NCBI RefSeq assembly: GCF_000227115.2
Contig: NC_016482.1
Coordinates: forward strand, 124,001-188,000
Origin: Naumovozyma dairenensis CBS 421
Taxonomy: Eukaryota; Ascomycota; Saccharomycetes; Saccharomycetales; Saccharomycetaceae
Reading direction: 5' to 3'
Length of the DNA stretch: 64,000 bases
A model generated the notes under the pieces. It searched no databases. It was not told the origin of the DNA and worked only from the letters and a program-made list of their open reading frames with translations. Positions 9,678 to 19,843 of this stretch are shown piece by piece. Position 1 is the first letter of the stretch; each line of letters opens with the position of its first letter. The translations under genes and the position numbers were made by a program.

Positions 9678-11138
9678 ATGTCTAAACAGTTTGTTCGTTC
9701 TGCAAAGAACATGATGAAAGGTTACTCAACCACTCAAGTCCTTGTCAGAGACGCTACATCCAATGATTCCAGTAACCCTAGTTTTGAAATCCTTTATGAA
9801 ATTAGTAAAAGATCCTTTGATTCAGTGGATTTCTTCGAAATTATGGATATGCTTGACAAAAGATTGAATGACAAGGGTAAATATTGGAAACATATCGCTA
9901 AATCATTGACTGTATTGGATTATTTAGTTAGATTTGGTTCAGAAAATTGTGTTCTTTGGTGTAAACAAAATTTGTACATTATTAAAACTTTAAAGGAGTT
10001 TAAATTAGAAGATGATAACGTGGATGAAAGTTCCATTATTAGAGTTAAAGCAAAGGAATTGACGGCGTTATTGCAAGATGACGAAAGATTGAAAGAGGAA
10101 AGAAGTATTAATTTGAAAAATAACAGAAGAAGTGAAAGAAAAAATAGAAGTAGAAGAGGTACTAATGCCACAAGGAGAGGTACAAAATCAGATGAAGATT
10201 TACAAAAAGCTTTAGAGGAAAGTAGAATAACTGCTGAAGAAGATGAACGTCGTAGAAGAGAATTGGCTCAATATGATAATCAAGATACTGATTATCAAAC
10301 TGCTTTACAATTAAGTAAAGAAGAAGAAGAATTGAAAAAATTACAAGAATTACAAAGATTACAACAATTACAACAGCAACAACAACAACAAATGCAATTT
10401 CAACAACAACCACAACAACAAGAACAAGTATATTATGATATCTTTGGTAATCCAATTTCTCCTGAAGAATATTTACAATTTCAACAACAACAACAAGCTT
10501 TTGCTCAACAACAAGCTTTACAACAACAGCATTTGGAACAACAAAGATTAGCTGAAGAACAATATAGACTCTTGCAACAGCAACAGCAACAGCAACAGCA
10601 ACAAGCTTATACTCAACAACAACAATCCTTGCAACCTTTACCAACGGGCTCCAATAATCCATTTGCATTAAATGCCACAATCAACACTTCACCAATACGT
10701 CCAGCGGAACAACAACCACAACCACAATTCACGGCACCTCAACAGCAACAACAACCACTACAACAACCATTAAAGCAAACGAGAACAGGGAACCAATCTA
10801 TTTCAGACAAATACAATGAATTAAACAACTTATTAGCCTCAGGGACAGGAATCGATACATTCGGTAACACAGGTGATCAACGTATCCCAGCACAACATAC
10901 TCAAACTGGTACATTCATTAATTCTCAAGGAACAGGATATAAACAAATTGTTAATGATCCTGTCAAGAAGAATCCATTCTTGAATAATCAATATACAGGC
11001 TTACCAAGTTCAAATATTGTCCCATCTCATACTGGCTACGGATTCGGTAATGGTCCTCAACAAGGGCAAGGACAAGCACCACCGCCACAACAACAACAAC
11101 AACAATCCCAACAAAGTTTTAGTTTGATCGATTTGTAA
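9678..11138 (+). CDS. ENT2: Epsin Ent2 (ENTH-domain endocytic adaptor)
   Basis: 486 aa. An ENTH domain (about 1-150; FVRSAKNMMKGYST start, YWKHIAKSLTVLDYLV core) binds phosphoinositides. Two ubiquitin-interacting motifs follow (about 172-187 with LQKALEESR; about 203-218 with YQTALQLSKEEE). A long Gln-rich low-complexity region carries two NPF tripeptides (NPFALN, NPFLNN) for EH-domain partners. The last four residues, LIDL, are a clathrin box. This is the full epsin layout, acting at plasma-membrane clathrin-coated pits. S. cerevisiae has the paralogues ENT1 and ENT2. ENT2 is chosen because HRD3, SEC13, PNP1 and CLB4 follow, as on chromosome XII (YLR206W to YLR210W). The CAA/CAG-rich section (about 10360-10640) is length-variable sequence. 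Confidence 0.93.
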   Translation: MSKQFVRSAKNMMKGYSTTQVLVRDATSNDSSNPSFEILYEISKRSFDSVDFFEIMDMLDKRLNDKGKYWKHIAKSLTVLDYLVRFGSENCVLWCKQNLYIIKTLKEFKLEDDNVDESSIIRVKAKELTALLQDDERLKEERSINLKNNRRSERKNRSRRGTNATRRGTKSDEDLQKALEESRITAEEDERRRRELAQYDNQDTDYQTALQLSKEEEELKKLQELQRLQQLQQQQQQQMQFQQQPQQQEQVYYDIFGNPISPEEYLQFQQQQQAFAQQQALQQQHLEQQRLAEEQYRLLQQQQQQQQQQAYTQQQQSLQPLPTGSNNPFALNATINTSPIRPAEQQPQPQFTAPQQQQQPLQQPLKQTRTGNQSISDKYNELNNLLASGTGIDTFGNTGDQRIPAQHTQTGTFINSQGTGYKQIVNDPVKKNPFLNNQYTGLPSSNIVPSHTGYGFGNGPQQGQGQAPPPQQQQQQSQQSFSLIDL

Positions 11139-11781
11139 TCTTACAAGTTTTTGAAATAAACAGAACAGTGGAGAAAGAAAAACGGAATTGAAAAGAAAAA
11201 AAAGAAGAAAAAGATACTATTACAACAACATATATATATGTAATCTATATGGATCCCTTTTCGAAAACATTCATACCTACATACATATATAATAACACTT
11301 TTTTATATAATGGAGTATAAAAATTAGATGAAAAGAACAAAAAAGAAAAGACAAACTATTATTCGTATAGCATAAAAAGATACCAAATACATGTAGGATG
11401 GGATCTCTTTAATGGGTCATTTGATATGAGAATAGCCTTTCAAATAAGTCTTTACCATTGTATAGTTGTTATAGTGACAGTGCTAACAGGCGCGGAATAT
11501 TTTAAAGGACAACTAGACAGATTTATAACACTATACATATATATTCTATGTATGCACAATCTTGTATAGTACAAATACAAAGAGAGCACTTCCTTTTGAC
11601 AAGAGAACTTTCAAATGCAAAGAAGTGAATTGGTACATAAAAATTTTTTATTCTTGTAACATCGAAGTGATTTTTGCTTGAACTTCCTATCCTTTTTATG
11701 GAAAACACATTATTTTTTTTTACCTATAATAAAACAAACTCCCCTGCTTAAAGACAACACTCCATAGCAAACCAAACAAAA
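11139..11781. other. Intergenic ENT2/HRD3
   Basis: 643 bp of AT-rich DNA with A-rich runs after ENT2 and the HRD3 promoter at its right end. No further feature recognised. Confidence 0.4.
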
Positions 11782-14532
11782 ATGAGAAAACCTATAATAT
11801 CCGTTACAAATTGCTATACTTGCATACTCATATTTGTACTTATACTCGTACCATTTTTATCATTTACAGCCGCCGCTCAAGAGGAAGTACAACAACAACA
11901 ACAATACGAAGAACAACTCGTAGGGCAACAACTCGAAGATCCTTGGAATTATGAAATTCAATCACTCATAGAACAACTACCTCCCATATCGGATCCTTTA
12001 AACCCTTCCTTATCTTCATCATCCTCAAACAATACATTAAGTCGTCGTGATAATCTTTATGATAAAAGCTTTTATTTACCAATGGATTATTCCATTGAAA
12101 ATGAAGAAATAATTTCAAACCAATTTTGGTCCAAAAATATAACAAATTTACAATCCAAATTATATGATTCCTTATTGATTTCTAGTGAAAATTTCAATAA
12201 CGTTCAATCGACATACCTTTTATCACAAATTCATCTTTATGGTAAATTTGGATTCCCACAAAATAAATCAGAAGCGCACAAAACATTATTAAAATTTAAC
12301 CAACTAACTAATTTCAATAATCATACTGCATTATTTGATTTAGCAATGATGTATTCCACTGGACTTTTTGGTACCATACCAATAGACATTTCAAAATCAT
12401 TAATTTATTTCCAAAAATCAGCAAGTTTAGGAAACCTAATGGCAAAACAAGTAATGGCATATAAATATTACATGGGTTTAAACGTACCAAGAGATTTTAA
12501 TAAAGCTTTATTATTATATAATGAAATTTCCACCACGTTAAGAACCATCTCTCCCACATCATATTTCAAATTTTTACATTGGGATATTAATTTCCCAGAT
12601 TTAGAAACTTTCCAAGTTAGAATACTTGATTTTAATAAGAAAAATTTCGGTCTCTTGGGGAAAGGTTTAAGTTCAGTGGCAAGTTCCATTACAAGAAGAA
12701 AGGCAATTAGACCAGATATTACATCTTCTGTTTTGACTCAAATGAATCCCGGTGGACAGATCGTTTTACAATTTGGTCTTGGTGCTGATATTAATTCATT
12801 CTCACTTTCAGAAAATGATGATCGGAATGAGGATGATGTTTATGATGAAGACCAATTAGTTGATCTCTTTTATACAGCATGGGATCTTTATAAGGGAACG
12901 TATACTCAATTACGTGATGTTCCACAAGCTAAAAGAATTCTTGAAAAAATTATCAAAGATTATGAAAATGATGTTGATTTTATGGATAATTTACAACGAT
13001 TTTTCTTTTCAAAATCTTTAGATTTATTAGGTCATATTTATTTTATGGGTGAACATATTGAAACACCACCAAATGAAGATCCAAAACCTGACTTAAATAT
13101 TGCAATCCATTATCTTGAAAGAGCTGTTAAAGTGTTAGAGACATCTACCGTAGTGAAAAGTCGTGCTAATGTGGATTTAGCTTTAATTTGTCATTATGCA
13201 GAAAATAATATTCCAAAGGCATTAGGATTCTATAATAAAATGGTTGACAGTCGTTATAATAATGGTAACATTGATTATCAATTATCAAAATTAGCTAAAG
13301 AACATCCAGATCTCAAAAATCTAGGTGATCCAATGGTACATTTACAAAATGCATTTATGAAAAGGTATCCCCCTGCTGTCTATGATTATGCAAAGATGCT
13401 TGAGAGTGGAGTCAATGGTAAATACAACGTTGAAGAAACAACATATATTTACAAGGCATTTGCGGAAGAAATGGAACCTATAATGGCACCACATTTACAA
13501 AATGCATTCCGTCAATTATTATTAGGTAACATTGAAATTGCATTATGGGAATATTCAAAAGCTGCTGAACAAGGTTATGAAACTGCTCAAGTTTCTGCTG
13601 CTTCGTTAATGTATCAAACACCATTTAAATTTGAACCTAATCCAACTACCACTCCTGAAAGGAAAAATATGGCTATAACATATTTTTCAAGAGCATTTAA
13701 ACAAAATAATGTTGATGCTGGGGTTGTGGCAGGTGATATTTATTATGATATGGGTCAATTTGATAAAGCTATAAGTATTTATCAAAGTGCTGCTTTGAAA
13801 ATGTCACCACAAGCAGTTTGGGATCTTGGTTATATGTATGAACATGGGTTGGGTGTTCCAAAGGATATTCATTTAGCTAAAAGATATTATGATCAAATTT
13901 TGGAAATTAATCATAAATTGTTTATTGCGTCCAAATTAAGTGTTTGGAAATTACAATTTAATATATGGATTGATTGGTTAAAAGAAACCAAGATTTATAA
14001 ACTTTTCATTAAATTGATTCTCAATCGTATCAAACTCAGAACTACTAATATACCATTTGTGGACATGATGAATCCCATAATACCAATTAAACAAAGCCAC
14101 ATGGTTCACAATTATACAAATAAATTAAAATCATTTATTTTTCAGGAGACGAAATATCTAACAACTTCTGTCAATGTCAACTCTAATACAACGATTATTT
14201 CAAGACCTCCAAGGAAAATTATTGTTCAACCAGGATTAGAAAGTTTACGTGGGATCAACGGAGAACAACATGCAGATGATGAATCATTTTTCAGTTCACT
14301 TGGATTAAATACAGAAGATTTATTAACCATGGGATTAATATTATTTATGTTCTTAATGACTATAGTATTAAGAATAGTTGGACCCAGACAAGATTGGAAT
14401 ATTGGGATTAATGGTATTCCAATACAAAGAGATCAAGATGATAGAGAGGGTCAAGATGGTGGAAATGCGGGTGCACCTAGAGGTGCGGGAGGTATCTTCG
14501 GCAACTTAGATATTCAAGTTGTAGCAATATAA
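11782..14532 (+). CDS. HRD3: Hrd3, lumenal subunit of the HRD1 ERAD ubiquitin ligase
   Basis: 916 aa. A signal peptide lies at about residues 13-32 (hydrophobic, ending AAAQ). The lumenal domain carries many Sel1-type TPR-like repeats, seen as A-x2-Y-xG patterns such as AMMYSTGLFG, AYKYYMGLNVPRD, AEQGYETAQVSAASLMY and LGYMYEHGLGVPKD. One transmembrane helix at about 846-867 (LLTMGLILFMFLMTIVLRIVG) is followed by a 49-residue cytosolic tail. Hrd3 recognises misfolded glycoproteins with Yos9 and stabilises Hrd1. Length is close to S. cerevisiae Hrd3 (833 aa), with extra Gln- and Ser-rich sequence just after the signal peptide. Potential N-glycosylation sequons are frequent. It lies between ENT2 and SEC13 as in S. 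cerevisiae. Confidence 0.93.
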   Translation: MRKPIISVTNCYTCILIFVLILVPFLSFTAAAQEEVQQQQQYEEQLVGQQLEDPWNYEIQSLIEQLPPISDPLNPSLSSSSSNNTLSRRDNLYDKSFYLPMDYSIENEEIISNQFWSKNITNLQSKLYDSLLISSENFNNVQSTYLLSQIHLYGKFGFPQNKSEAHKTLLKFNQLTNFNNHTALFDLAMMYSTGLFGTIPIDISKSLIYFQKSASLGNLMAKQVMAYKYYMGLNVPRDFNKALLLYNEISTTLRTISPTSYFKFLHWDINFPDLETFQVRILDFNKKNFGLLGKGLSSVASSITRRKAIRPDITSSVLTQMNPGGQIVLQFGLGADINSFSLSENDDRNEDDVYDEDQLVDLFYTAWDLYKGTYTQLRDVPQAKRILEKIIKDYENDVDFMDNLQRFFFSKSLDLLGHIYFMGEHIETPPNEDPKPDLNIAIHYLERAVKVLETSTVVKSRANVDLALICHYAENNIPKALGFYNKMVDSRYNNGNIDYQLSKLAKEHPDLKNLGDPMVHLQNAFMKRYPPAVYDYAKMLESGVNGKYNVEETTYIYKAFAEEMEPIMAPHLQNAFRQLLLGNIEIALWEYSKAAEQGYETAQVSAASLMYQTPFKFEPNPTTTPERKNMAITYFSRAFKQNNVDAGVVAGDIYYDMGQFDKAISIYQSAALKMSPQAVWDLGYMYEHGLGVPKDIHLAKRYYDQILEINHKLFIASKLSVWKLQFNIWIDWLKETKIYKLFIKLILNRIKLRTTNIPFVDMMNPIIPIKQSHMVHNYTNKLKSFIFQETKYLTTSVNVNSNTTIISRPPRKIIVQPGLESLRGINGEQHADDESFFSSLGLNTEDLLTMGLILFMFLMTIVLRIVGPRQDWNIGINGIPIQRDQDDREGQDGGNAGAPRGAGGIFGNLDIQVVAI

Positions 14533-15064
14533 AAAAAAAGTCCAGAGCAATGACGTAAATGACGTATATTTATATAAAAAAACAAGATATAATATATAGA
14601 ACTTAAAATAACGAACATCAACATCGATGAACTTGATCCCAGTCCCCATCTTATGTCTTAAGCATCGTCTTCTTCATGATGATGTTGTTTGTTGTTGCTG
14701 TTCTTACTAAAACAAATTGGTTACCCGAAACACCATAAATTTAANCTTACCGACGTGTTGGATTNNNNNNNNNNNNNNNNNNNNNNNNNNNNNNNNNNNN
14801 NNNNNNNNNNNNNNNNNNNNNNNNNNNNNNNNNNNNNNNNNNNNNNNNNNNNNNCTGAGGAAACGTTGAAAAGTTATAAAGGAAGGTTTCCTAGCGTTAA
14901 TGGGCTTTGATCAATAGCAATAATCGAGAAACTATACCATACCCGGTGTTACTATCATATTATTTTGCCCAAGCATAAACTTATAAAAGTGCCCATTTTT
15001 AGTTGTTTTGGTTTGAGATCTAAATATATATAACTGAGGAAAATAAAATAGGAAATAAAAAATA
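14533..15064. other. HRD3/SEC13 intergenic region with assembly gap
   Basis: Contains 90 unknown bases (14765-14854) and one N at 14745. The flanks carry no recognisable coding or RNA feature. The right part is the SEC13 promoter. Confidence 0.5.
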
Positions 15065-15967
15065 ATGGTGGCTATAACGAATGCACACAACGAATTGATC
15101 CATGATGCTGTCCTAGATTACTACGGTAAGCGTCTAGCGACTTGTTCCTCAGATAAAACAATCAAAATTTTCGAAGTAGAAGGTGAAAATTATAAACTCA
15201 TTGATACTTTAATTGGTCATGAGGGACCAGTTTGGAGAGTTGATTGGGCTCATCCAAAATTCGGTACTATCTTAGCTTCATGTTCATACGATGGGAAAGT
15301 ACTCATCTGGAAAGAGGAAAATGGTAGATGGTCACAAATTGCATCTCATGCGGTCCATTCAGCTTCTGTCAATTCTATTCAATGGGCTCCTCATGAATAT
15401 GGTGCTGTTCTTTTGGCGGCAGCTTCTGATGGGAAAGTCTCCGTAGTGGAATTCAAAGAAAATGGCACTTTATCACCAATTATTATCGATGCACATGCTA
15501 TTGGTGTAAATTCCGCATCTTGGGCTCCAGCTACCATTATTCAAGGAAATAATGGAGGAGATGGTAAAAATGTAGATGAATTACGAAGATTTGTCACTGG
15601 TGGTGCTGATAATTTAGTTAAAGTTTGGAAATATAATAAAGAAAATAGTACATACATATTGGATGACACTTTAGAAGGTCATTCTGATTGGGTTAGAGAT
15701 GTTGCATGGTCTCCAAGTGTTTTATTACGTTCTTATTTAGCAAGTGTTTCTCAAGATAGAAGTTGTATTATTTGGACTCAAGAAGATAATGAAGGTCCAT
15801 GGAAGAAAACTGAATTACAACAAGAAAAATTCCCAGACGTCTTATGGAGAGCAAGTTGGTCTTTATCTGGTAATATTTTAGCTCTTTCTGGTGGTGATAA
15901 TAAAGTTACTCTATGGAAGGAAAATCTTGAAGGTAACTGGGAATCAGCTGGAGAAGTTGAACAATGA
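15065..15967 (+). CDS. SEC13: Sec13, WD40 subunit of COPII, the Nup84 complex and SEACAT
   Basis: 300 aa (S. cerevisiae 297). The whole protein is a six-bladed WD40 propeller. Repeats are seen at [80 protein letters not shown] and [16 protein letters not shown]. The N-terminal sequence [19 protein letters not shown] is close to identical with known Sec13. It lacks a seventh blade, which partners such as Sec31 and Nup145C supply by insertion. It acts in the COPII outer coat at ER exit sites, in the nuclear pore Y-complex and in the TORC1-regulating SEA complex. Convergent with PNP1. Confidence 0.97.
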   Translation: MVAITNAHNELIHDAVLDYYGKRLATCSSDKTIKIFEVEGENYKLIDTLIGHEGPVWRVDWAHPKFGTILASCSYDGKVLIWKEENGRWSQIASHAVHSASVNSIQWAPHEYGAVLLAAASDGKVSVVEFKENGTLSPIIIDAHAIGVNSASWAPATIIQGNNGGDGKNVDELRRFVTGGADNLVKVWKYNKENSTYILDDTLEGHSDWVRDVAWSPSVLLRSYLASVSQDRSCIIWTQEDNEGPWKKTELQQEKFPDVLWRASWSLSGNILALSGGDNKVTLWKENLEGNWESAGEVEQ

Positions 15968-16228
15968 ATGAAATATTTAATTATTTGATTAAAAATTAAA
16001 CTTTGATATAATAATATAGTAAATGCAATAAATATATATATATATATAAAACTATATCTTGATATAACTGATGTATACAAAAGAAAAAAATATCAATAAA
16101 AGCAAGCAATAAGAAATATAAGAAATTCTGTATTGTATTGATAATTATAAATTGAGGTTTATTAGTAACTTTTTGAGGACTTTTATCTAAGGTAAGATGT
16201 GTAGAAGCTATGTACATTGCATATATAA

Positions 16229-17176
16229 TCATAATTCTCCAACTATAGCTTCGATCAATATTTCCACGTCACTTGAAGCTGCCTTACCATTTTCTAATAC
16301 TTCCTTATGTGATGCAATGCCTGCATCAAGAGGCACAGGGTTTTCATCTAAGGCACTTGCCGGATGGTCCAGGACACTTTCATTAGTTATTAAGCTTAAT
16401 GCTAAAACTTTCCATCCACAGTGTCTTGCAACGATAACTTCAGGAACAGTACTCATCCCGACAGCATCACCACCCATAGATCTAATAAATCGAGATTCTG
16501 CTCTCGTCTCGAAAGTGGGGCCAGATACAAAAGTATAGGTCCCTTCGAACAGTTTCCTTCTTTCATTAATCCCTAACTCTTTGAACTTCCCAAATAATAA
16601 TTTCCTTAATTCTAAATCATAAGCATCGCTTAAGGGTAAAAATCTGGGACCTTCTTCATCAAAATTTGGACCCTTTAAAGGATGTAATCCAGATAACCCA
16701 GGTAAATTAATATGATCGTAAATACACATTAAATCACAAGCTTTGAATTCAGGGTTCAATCCACCAGCAGCATTTGTTACGATTAAGTTCTTTATCGCAT
16801 TCTTGGGCATGCTGTGTAATGCTCTGATGGGAAAAACAGTCTCCCATATAGAATTACCCTCGTATGTATGTAGTCTACCATTCATTAACACAACGGGGGA
16901 TCCATTCATTTTACCAAAGATTAAAGTACCTGAATGACCAGGTACGGTACTTTTTTTAACCCTAGGGATCTCTGAATATGGGATAATAAGAGGAGGAGGT
17001 GATAAAGTGGACAATCTATTGGAGATACCACCAAGACCAGATCCACATATGATTAATGTTCTTGGATATTCAAAGGACTCGAGAAAATTTGTGGCATGGG
17101 ATGCTACTGCAGTGGTCAAATAATTAGCGGCTTGTTGAATAAGATCTCTTTGGTAATCAATGTTAAAGGAAGTCAT
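16229..17176 (-). CDS. PNP1: Pnp1, purine nucleoside phosphorylase
   Basis: 315 aa (S. cerevisiae 311). A PNP/MTAP-family domain spans the protein. Seen are the phosphate-binding GSGLGGI near residue 46, the HTYEG motif (RLHTYEGNSIWETVFPIRAL), TNAAGGLNPEF, the family signature GGDAVGMSTVPEVIVARHCG, and SLITNES with the base-binding Asn. The enzyme splits inosine and guanosine with phosphate to base and ribose-1-phosphate in purine salvage and NAD-related nucleoside use. It is cytosolic, with no signal or membrane segment. Neighbours SEC13 and CLB4 are as on S. cerevisiae chromosome XII. It is divergent from CLB4 across 461 bp. Confidence 0.96.
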   Translation of the reverse strand: MTSFNIDYQRDLIQQAANYLTTAVASHATNFLESFEYPRTLIICGSGLGGISNRLSTLSPPPLIIPYSEIPRVKKSTVPGHSGTLIFGKMNGSPVVLMNGRLHTYEGNSIWETVFPIRALHSMPKNAIKNLIVTNAAGGLNPEFKACDLMCIYDHINLPGLSGLHPLKGPNFDEEGPRFLPLSDAYDLELRKLLFGKFKELGINERRKLFEGTYTFVSGPTFETRAESRFIRSMGGDAVGMSTVPEVIVARHCGWKVLALSLITNESVLDHPASALDENPVPLDAGIASHKEVLENGKAASSDVEILIEAIVGEL

Positions 17177-17637
17177 TGCTTGAATCAGTTAGCTGACTCG
17201 ATAGTTTATTCGAGAAGTGATCTCCTTCCCTTTTCTTTATTTCTTTCATTCAATGAAGTTCTTCTACATAATCGAAATCTGGTCCTCTATCCCTCCAGAA
17301 GGAACCTCCGTGCACGTGCAATTGATTCCTTTTTGGAAATTCAAAAACAAAAACAAAAACATTTAAAGTTTTTATTGTTATAATTATTGTTATTGTTATT
17401 GTGACAATTCTATCGTAGGAACGACAAAATATAAGAATATTTGTATCAAATAAATGGAAGGGAGAATACACATCAATTATTCAAGATTTAATTGGTTTTT
17501 TTGTTTTTATTTAACAGCTAGTATTATTTTATTTATTATTTTGGGGAGATACTTGCAGAAACAATTTTCTCTCTATAATAACCTTACTTCTCATTTCAGG
17601 TGAAATCACTCGATAAAACCACGAATTCAATTCCAAT
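17177..17637. promoter_or_regulatory. Divergent intergenic region PNP1/CLB4
   Basis: 461 bp between two start codons, so it carries both promoters. A GTGCACGTGCA palindrome-like E-box lies near 17312. A short stretch of ATT/GTT repeats is at about 17378-17400. Confidence 0.5.
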
Positions 17638-18945
17638 ATGTTCGATATACGAGAAGATGAAAATTATGACCCTGCATTCAGGTTCAATACTTTTAAAAAA
17701 AGTGCAAATTCATCTCAACAACATATACGAAACAATAGATCTGCCTTAGGAGATGTCACTTCCCAAGTAGCTAACAGACAACAACGGAACACCACTGACG
17801 GTAAACGCAATAATTACCACAATTTGAAAAATGGTAATCCTCATTATAGCAAGTTTGCTTCCAAATATATCAATCAATATTATGAAAATAAAGAACCGGC
17901 CGCCATTAATGATAATAATATTCGAACAACTAATAAAGTTAATATACAATCAACAACCAAATTGGATAACAACAATGTTAACACAACAAAACAACAAAAT
18001 TCTGAAATTGACAGAACAGATGATAACAAAAGTGATGACATAATACCTCTACTGCCGATATATAATGAAGAAATTACGAGGGCACTACAAATTGCATATT
18101 CAGCATATTATAATGATTTGCCTGATAATACAGATGCGGACACATATGACATTGCCATGGTAACTGAAAACTCCAATGACATTTTCACATATATGAGAGA
18201 TTTAGAGTTGAACTTGAGACCAAATCCACATTATATGGATGTACAACCTCATTTAAAGTGGTCCTATAGAGCCACTTTAATTGATTGGATTGTCGAGGTA
18301 CATTTAAAGTTTCAACTATTACCTGAAACTTTATTTTTGACGATAAATTTGATCGATAGATTCCTTTCTAAAAAATTGGTTACATTAAATAAATTCCAAT
18401 TAGTTGGAGCTTCTGCTTTATTTATAGCAGCAAAATACGAAGAAATTAATTGTCCAACTTTAAAAGATATGATTTATATTCTCGATAACCTGTACACAAG
18501 AGAAGAACTTTTAGAAGCAGAAAAATTTATGATTGATTCATTAGAATTTGAAATTGGATGGCCTGGACCCATGTCTTTCCTACGAAGAATTAGTAAAGCT
18601 GATGAATACGAGTACAATACAAGAACTTTAGCAAAATATCTACTAGAAACAACAATAATGGATCCAAAATTATGTTCATCTCCAACAAGTTGGTTAGCAT
18701 CAGGTGCATATTATTTAAGTAAAATCATTCTAGGTGATAATGATTGGTCTTTAAAACATGTTTACTATTCAGGATACACCCAGGATCAATTGATACCGTT
18801 GGTAAGTTTAATTATTGATAATTGTAGAATCCCGAATATTAATCATCCAGCTATTTGGGAGAAATATTCTAGTCGTCGTTATCATCGATCTTCTCAAACA
18901 GTAATTAAGTGGATCAAAGCTGCAGATGAAAAAGTTAATAGTTAA
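17638..18945 (+). CDS. CLB4: Clb4, B-type mitotic/S-phase cyclin
   Basis: 435 aa (S. cerevisiae Clb4 460, Clb3 427). The N-terminus is Asn/Gln-rich and contains a destruction box at 34-42 (RSALGDVTS, RxxLxxV type) for APC/C. The cyclin N-domain is marked by LKWSYRATLIDWIVEVHLKF, with LFLTINLIDRFLS and LVGASALFIAAKYEE. The C-domain includes FLRRISKADEYEYNTRTLAKYLLE. It activates Cdc28 in S and G2 for spindle assembly and pole separation. CLB3 and CLB4 are duplicates in S. cerevisiae; position next to PNP1 favours CLB4. In S. cerevisiae the next gene is ATG38, but here 11.6 kb of accessory DNA intervenes. Confidence 0.93.
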   Translation: MFDIREDENYDPAFRFNTFKKSANSSQQHIRNNRSALGDVTSQVANRQQRNTTDGKRNNYHNLKNGNPHYSKFASKYINQYYENKEPAAINDNNIRTTNKVNIQSTTKLDNNNVNTTKQQNSEIDRTDDNKSDDIIPLLPIYNEEITRALQIAYSAYYNDLPDNTDADTYDIAMVTENSNDIFTYMRDLELNLRPNPHYMDVQPHLKWSYRATLIDWIVEVHLKFQLLPETLFLTINLIDRFLSKKLVTLNKFQLVGASALFIAAKYEEINCPTLKDMIYILDNLYTREELLEAEKFMIDSLEFEIGWPGPMSFLRRISKADEYEYNTRTLAKYLLETTIMDPKLCSSPTSWLASGAYYLSKIILGDNDWSLKHVYYSGYTQDQLIPLVSLIIDNCRIPNINHPAIWEKYSSRRYHRSSQTVIKWIKAADEKVNS

Positions 18946-19387
18946 AAAAAGGAAGAAACTTTGCTTTGACTCTATTGGTTTAGTAGGAAATTATATAACA
19001 TTTAATCGATTAAGATTTGTAATAATGCATTCATCATTTTTACTTTTAGCTTCATTCAGAGCACTACACATTGTATATGTCGTAAATATAATATACTATT
19101 CGTATGAACAAGCTTATGAAGCATCGTTCTTAGAAGTAGTTTAATTTTACGTATTTATCATTTTCAACATTTTCCTAATTTTCTTAAAACTCCGGGCAAG
19201 TTTTTGCGCCAAACATTTGCGTCACACTTTTAGTGTTACGTCCGGTACAAAAAAATAAAATAAGGGGAGATGTTTCTGAATATTATAAAAATAAAAGAAA
19301 TACTGTGAAGAAAATATATGCAGAAAGTGTTTTTATTCGGATAAACTATATACCTTGAATAAAAGGAAAAAAAAATAATTAATAATT
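18946..19387. other. CLB4 3' region before the retrotransposon
   Basis: 442 bp of AT-rich DNA from the CLB4 stop to the target duplication. No feature recognised. Confidence 0.4.
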
Positions 19388-19392
19388 AATTC
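19388..19392. repeat. Target-site duplication, left copy
   Basis: AATTC directly before the 5' LTR; the same 5 bp follow the 3' LTR at 22954-22958. Five bp is the usual size for Ty1/copia integration. Confidence 0.85.
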
Positions 19393-19843
19393 TGCTGGAA
19401 CCGAATATTCTATAGATGCATAGGATAAGAATATTAAGAGCAAGATTAGTCATAGAGCAGATCCAAGATAGAACATAAGTTCTGGAACTCTATGGAACAT
19501 TACGAAATATGATTCTAGAAAATAATAGAAAAGTTGTAGAATATTCTAGAAAAATTTATGATTAGAATAGGCTTATCCGACTACGTCTGAATATCTCCGG
19601 TTCTTATGTGAAGATAATATTTCTGTCCAAATGAGAAATTATATAAAGGACATGAAATGCAAGAATGTTAGGTATTAGTTTAAATACACTTTTAATTATA
19701 TAATATATAAAAAACCACGAAGAAAACATTGTATATTATTAAATAAATGAATTGAAACATAATAAATCTGATNNNNNNNNNNNNNNNNNNNNAACATATA
19801 AATCTGATATTGCTCCACAAGATAAGATCCCAAAATCTCATCA
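19393..19843 (+). repeat. 5' long terminal repeat (with false gap)
   Basis: 451 positions including 20 N at about 19773-19792. It begins TGCTGGAACC, reminiscent of the TGTTGGAAT start of Ty1-class LTRs, and ends AAATCTCATCA. The bases on both sides of the N run repeat each other (AAATCTGAT), and the 3' LTR reads straight through, so the gap is probably two overlapping contig ends not merged. Confidence 0.88.

Noticed and set aside
10162..10680. 172-codon Val-rich minus-strand frame in ENT2
   Set aside because: Antisense of CAA/CAG glutamine repeats, which read as Val/Leu-rich; not a gene.
14689..14910. Frame spanning the N gap between HRD3 and SEC13
   Set aside because: Open only because the N run hides stops; flanks show no protein family.
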